Assembly: GCA_023230245.1 (NCBI GenBank)
Contig: JALNXT010000025.1
Location: forward strand, 1-10,116
DNA: 10,116 nt
Source of the DNA: Candidatus Cloacimonadota bacterium
Lineage (GTDB): Bacteria > Cloacimonadota > Cloacimonadia > Cloacimonadales > Cloacimonadaceae
Reading direction: 5' to 3'
In this document: positions 6,874-10,116 of the stretch, in pieces
Layout of the letters: each line of letters opens with the position of its first letter
Position numbering within the stretch: the stretch's first letter is position 1
Made by a program: the position numbers and the translations under genes
Notes under the pieces: model-generated
The model's input: only the letters and a program-made list of their open reading frames with translations
Told to the model about the DNA's origin: nothing
Databases searched by the model: none

Positions 6874-9800
6874 TTCAAATCTTTAAGCAGTTCCTTAACA
6901 GCGCGCTCAAGCTGAGGATCGCGTTCTGCAATCACATCTTCCGGTAAGTTCTCTACCACGATATCAGGTTGGGCACCAGTGCCTTCCATGTTAGTTCCAT
7001 CCAGTTTATACCAGCCCGAGCCGGGCATACGCATGGAAGAACCATCTATCAGGTCATACTGCCAAGTGCCAATCACTGCACCACTGGAAGGAATCCCTAC
7101 CACTTTTCCCAGTTTCAGTTCCTGATACACCGTGGGGAATATCTCGCCATCGCTAAACGAATCTTCGTTCACAAGCACGATCGTAGGTCTATCCCAGGCA
7201 CGGCGTGGCTCTGCCCTTTGCTCGCGGTTGAGGTTTCTGCTGGTGGAATAGGCATAGCGTTTCTTTTGCAGCAGCGAGATAATCTGATCGTGAATGTGTC
7301 CCCCATAGTTACCACGCACATCGATTACCAGTGCTTCTTTATCGGAGTTTTCACGGAACAGCTCTGCATAGAACTTGCTCCAATCGCTGCCGCCCATAGC
7401 CTGAATGTGGATATAACCAAGCTTGCCATCGGACAGTTTATTTACCAAAGCCTTGCTTTGTTCGATTTTAAAGGTGTACCATTGATCACGTGCCTGGCTA
7501 TAATTGAGTCCGGTGATAACCGCTTCCTGCGGAACTCCATCTTTCAGGAAGCTAAGGGCAATCTTTTTGCCAATCTTGCCTGCAAGGAGGGAATCTATCG
7601 GTGTTTGCCTGGTAATTTTAAGCCCATCAATATGGGTAATCAGTTCTCCGCCTTTCAGCTTGTAAACCGCTGCCAAGCGTGATGTTGGATACACTCTGCC
7701 CAGCTTTATCCCTTCGGGTGTAAGGCTTTGATAATCCCACTCTGCGCCGATATAAGCCAGGGGATTGTAGAACCTGCTCTCTTCCTGGCGCGGATAAAAG
7801 CCCGTATGAGAGGCATTGACATCGCCAATCATCTCGTCTATAATAGTGGCAACATCATCAATGGAGCGTGCTTTATCCACATAGGGACGGTAAAGCTGAT
7901 ATTGTTGATTCCAGTTCTTGCCATGCATATCGGGATCGTAGAAATTGTCCCCAAAAGCACCCCACACTTGTTCGAACACCCTACTATTCAAAACTGTCTT
8001 ATCGTATTGGTAATCCAGCTCCCCTACAATCTCCTTGCGGGCAGACGATGACATATTGTAGGATTTCAGCTTGCTGCCTTCCAGGTAATATATAGTCTTA
8101 GCAACCAGCGTATAAGAGCTGGCTTGTTTGCCAAAACTGAATTCTTCTTTGATGTTGTTCCCGTAGATATTAGCCTTTTTGAGGCTGCTATTCTTATCCT
8201 GTTTCCCATAATGTTCAATGTAATAGAAGGTGCTATCGTCTATCACAGAAAAGACAAACAGGTATGCATCTGTAGTAGGGATCACGGGATAGTAACGTTT
8301 ATCCAAGCCTTCCCACACGATATGAAGCTGTGTGGGGATAGCTTCAGGCTTCACTTCCTCTGCCACGATATCCAGAGTAAAATCTTCGTTATCATCATCT
8401 TTTATCTCTGCTTTTGTGGTATCCGGCTTTTCTTTGGCAGGGGCAAACACCTCTTTCCAGTTATCTTTTTCGTATTCAAACTCGTCTCTTGGCACCAAGT
8501 CCAAGCGGTATATGGAGCTATTCCGGCTTAAAAGGATGGATTTGTTGTCGTGTGTCCAGCTCAAGGAACTAATCCACGCATCATCGGCAAGCAACCTGCG
8601 GTTTTCCCCCGTTTTCATGTCCAGCAGATACAATTCACGTATATAATCATCGTCTCTAACCGTTCCGTAAACCGCATAAGTACCAGCTTTGTTTAGGACG
8701 AAGCCGGTATTTACCGCCCAAGGTGTATCAAGAGGGCGAATATTAACAAAGCCAGAATCCGCCACAGCGACCTTCCTGCCGCGCTCATGATCTGCATACA
8801 TGATTGTCCATCTGCCTTCACCGTTCATATAAACATCTTCCACGCTAAGGCTATCCGCGCCAAACCAAGCTATAGGTTTCACGGTGGTTTGCAGAGAATC
8901 TACATCAACGCTGAACAGTTTGTTTTTGCCGGCATCCAGTTTGCTGATGATCAGCTTGCGTTTATCCAAAAACTGCATAGAATTGGCAGCATTGTGATCG
9001 AAGGTAAATTGCTTTGCTTCTCCGCCTTTGCGGGGCATTAAAAAGCTGTCGTATTTGTAGTTAAAGCCTAGCAGCAGCTCGTCAGGAGAAACCGCATACA
9101 TATCAAATTCGTTCTTCATCTTACTGCGCACAATGGTATCCTGCCAGTCGTCGGACGCCAGATCAATCTTAAGTTTGGTTACCGGATTCCCGCCTATTTT
9201 GGTGGGATCATAAGTATAAAGCGCATCGAAGACTGTAAATACAACCCGGTCATTTGTCCTTGCAACGGTGATATCCCTGGCACTGAATTTACCTAATTTG
9301 GACAATATAACAGGCTTTTTGAAGTTCATTTTGTCCACGCGCATCAGTTGCAGTTGCTCGTCTTTAGCTCCGCAATAGAATAGTGAATTGCTATAGTGAG
9401 AGTAGCGAGGGTAAAGCTCCGAGTAGTCTGTATTGCTAAGGTTGGTATATTTCTTGGAAGCGATATCCAGCAGCCATAATTCGCCATTGGCAGAGCCGCG
9501 ATATGCTTCACGATCCGGATAGCCGCCTTGTTGAAACACGATTTGAGTATTATCCGGTGATAGAGAAGCGTAGCTATTGCCAATTTCGGCGATCAGTTCC
9601 GGACGGGAGCCATCAAGCGGGACTTTGTAAAAGGATCTGCCCCAACGCAGGCTATGCTTGGTGCATAAGAGATATTTGGAATCGTTAAACCAATCGGACA
9701 CGCCCATGCTTTCACGAGTTACAACCCTTGCTTCCCCACCTTCGGCGGACATAATGTAAACGTAGCTGCTGCCTTCACGGTTGGCTGAAAAAGCAATCAT

Positions 9801-10028
9801 ACTGCCGTCAGGGCTCCATTGCGGGTTCCATTCGTCGCTCGCTGTTTTTGTTAAGCGTCTTGGCACACCGCCCTTAAAGGGCATTACCCAAAGATCGGTA
9901 TCATAACAAAAACAGATTTGGGTTCCATCCGGCGAAATTGCTGGATTGTTTACGAAAGCAGGCTCTACGGCATATAAACCCGCAATCTCCATAAGCACTA
10001 ACAGAGTCATCAAAAGGCTCTTTTTCAT
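6870..10028 (-). CDS. Exported tricorn-type serine protease
   Basis: This 1052-aa protein matches the tricorn protease family in length and layout. Residues 1-20 are a signal peptide (KKSLLMTLLVLM core, GLYA end), so it acts outside the cytoplasm. An N-terminal propeller carries PD40 motifs (ISPDGTQICF at 31-40, WSPDGSMIAF at 71-80, LSPDNTQIVF around 156-165). A second propeller spans about 300-510. An acidic, Lys/Pro-rich linker occupies about 511-565. A helical C1 domain follows at about 680-750 with the SH pair S740-H741. A PDZ-like domain lies at about 752-845. The C2 protease domain at about 860-1035 has the likely nucleophile S959 in NEDSFSDGE and E1026 in PDIVVEN. By comparison with Thermoplasma tricorn (S745, H746, S965, D966, E1023) the active site looks complete. 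GGAG 7 nt before the ATG supports the start. In the family it cuts oligopeptides; here a periplasmic peptide-degrading role is inferred. Confidence 0.93.
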   Translation of the reverse strand: MKKSLLMTLLVLMEIAGLYAVEPAFVNNPAISPDGTQICFCYDTDLWVMPFKGGVPRRLTKTASDEWNPQWSPDGSMIAFSANREGSSYVYIMSAEGGEARVVTRESMGVSDWFNDSKYLLCTKHSLRWGRSFYKVPLDGSRPELIAEIGNSYASLSPDNTQIVFQQGGYPDREAYRGSANGELWLLDIASKKYTNLSNTDYSELYPRYSHYSNSLFYCGAKDEQLQLMRVDKMNFKKPVILSKLGKFSARDITVARTNDRVVFTVFDALYTYDPTKIGGNPVTKLKIDLASDDWQDTIVRSKMKNEFDMYAVSPDELLLGFNYKYDSFLMPRKGGEAKQFTFDHNAANSMQFLDKRKLIISKLDAGKNKLFSVDVDSLQTTVKPIAWFGADSLSVEDVYMNGEGRWTIMYADHERGRKVAVADSGFVNIRPLDTPWAVNTGFVLNKAGTYAVYGTVRDDDYIRELYLLDMKTGENRRLLADDAWISSLSWTHDNKSILLSRNSSIYRLDLVPRDEFEYEKDNWKEVFAPAKEKPDTTKAEIKDDDNEDFTLDIVAEEVKPEAIPTQLHIVWEGLDKRYYPVIPTTDAYLFVFSVIDDSTFYYIEHYGKQDKNSSLKKANIYGNNIKEEFSFGKQASSYTLVAKTIYYLEGSKLKSYNMSSSARKEIVGELDYQYDKTVLNSRVFEQVWGAFGDNFYDPDMHGKNWNQQYQLYRPYVDKARSIDDVATIIDEMIGDVNASHTGFYPRQEESRFYNPLAYIGAEWDYQSLTPEGIKLGRVYPTSRLAAVYKLKGGELITHIDGLKITRQTPIDSLLAGKIGKKIALSFLKDGVPQEAVITGLNYSQARDQWYTFKIEQSKALVNKLSDGKLGYIHIQAMGGSDWSKFYAELFRENSDKEALVIDVRGNYGGHIHDQIISLLQKKRYAYSTSRNLNREQRAEPRRAWDRPTIVLVNEDSFSDGEIFPTVYQELKLGKVVGIPSSGAVIGTWQYDLIDGSSMRMPGSGWYKLDGTNMEGTGAQPDIVVENLPEDVIAERDPQLERAVKELLKDLK

Positions 10029-10035
10029 GTTCTAT

Positions 10036-10039
10036 CTCC
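10036..10039 (-). promoter_or_regulatory. Ribosome binding site of the tricorn-type protease gene
   Basis: GGAG on the minus strand, 7 nt before the ATG at 10028. It supports the start that begins the signal peptide. Confidence 0.7.
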
Positions 10040-10055
10040 ATCTATTAACTAAAAC

Positions 10056-10115
10056 TTATTCATCTTGTCTGCTTCGTTCTTGCTTATCCGAAACGGTTCC
10101 GATGGCGAGCTGAAC
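10056..10115 (-). CDS. Possible 3' end of an upstream gene, unidentified
   Basis: On the minus strand the right edge is open in a frame ending at TAA (10056-10058) with C-terminus LAIGTVSDKQERSRQDE. A second frame is also open, ending at TAG (10049-10051) with C-terminus ISKNEADKMNKF. Either would place an upstream gene end 20-27 bp before the protease start, typical of an operon. The stretch is too short to choose between them or to name a product. I see no convincing promoter in 10029-10116. Confidence 0.25.
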   Translation of the reverse strand, partial: VQLAIGTVSDKQERSRQDE

Positions 10116-10116
10116 A

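Noticed and set aside
6969..7682. Plus-strand frame of 237 aa opposite the tricorn-type protease
   Set aside because: It is a shadow of the C-terminal protease domain, whose catalytic motifs are on the minus strand; it has no supporting ribosome site or family resemblance.

Overview
The window reads as chromosomal DNA of a strictly anaerobic, fermentative, Gram-negative-type bacterium. The left end holds the last two genes of an NAD-linked [FeFe] hydrogenase operon. The right two thirds hold exported proteins with signal peptides, one of which ends in what looks like an outer-membrane beta-barrel. The protein style (secreted tricorn-type protease, PD40 propellers, HydABC-type hydrogenase) and the structured intergenic repeats suggest a lineage of the FCB group such as Cloacimonadota. 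That is an impression, not a demonstrated assignment.

Layout. Bases 2-826 (+) are the 3' part of a NuoF/HydB-type flavoprotein subunit cut by the window edge. Bases 844-2628 (+) are a complete HydA catalytic subunit with every expected iron-sulfur domain and the three H-cluster motifs. A textbook intrinsic terminator (2652-2680) closes this operon. Bases 2681-3185 carry no gene. They hold three tandem copies of a 107-bp unit, each built of four back-to-back hairpins, and then a 65-bp palindrome made of six ATTGCCC/GGGCAAT heptamers at 11-bp spacing. The region sits between two converging transcription units.

On the minus strand, read from 10028 down to 3186, lies a compact three-gene unit. 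It contains a 1052-aa exported tricorn-type serine protease, a 293-aa TPR protein whose start overlaps the protease stop (ATGA), and, 55 bp further on, a 916-aa exported protein. That last protein combines an HExxH...E zinc-peptidase domain, a beta-propeller-like middle and an Omp85-like C-terminal barrel. A few codons of a further upstream gene may be present at the right edge.

How the genes work together. HydB would pass electrons from NADH through FMN and Fe-S clusters to HydA, which makes H2. Both subunits lack the extra C-terminal Fe-S domains of the well-studied Thermotoga bifurcating enzyme, so the complex might be a simple NADH-dependent type. The minus-strand unit looks like an envelope proteolysis module: a periplasmic tricorn-type protease plus a putative outer-membrane-anchored metallopeptidase, with a TPR protein as possible scaffold. 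The least explained part of the window is the structured intergenic region.
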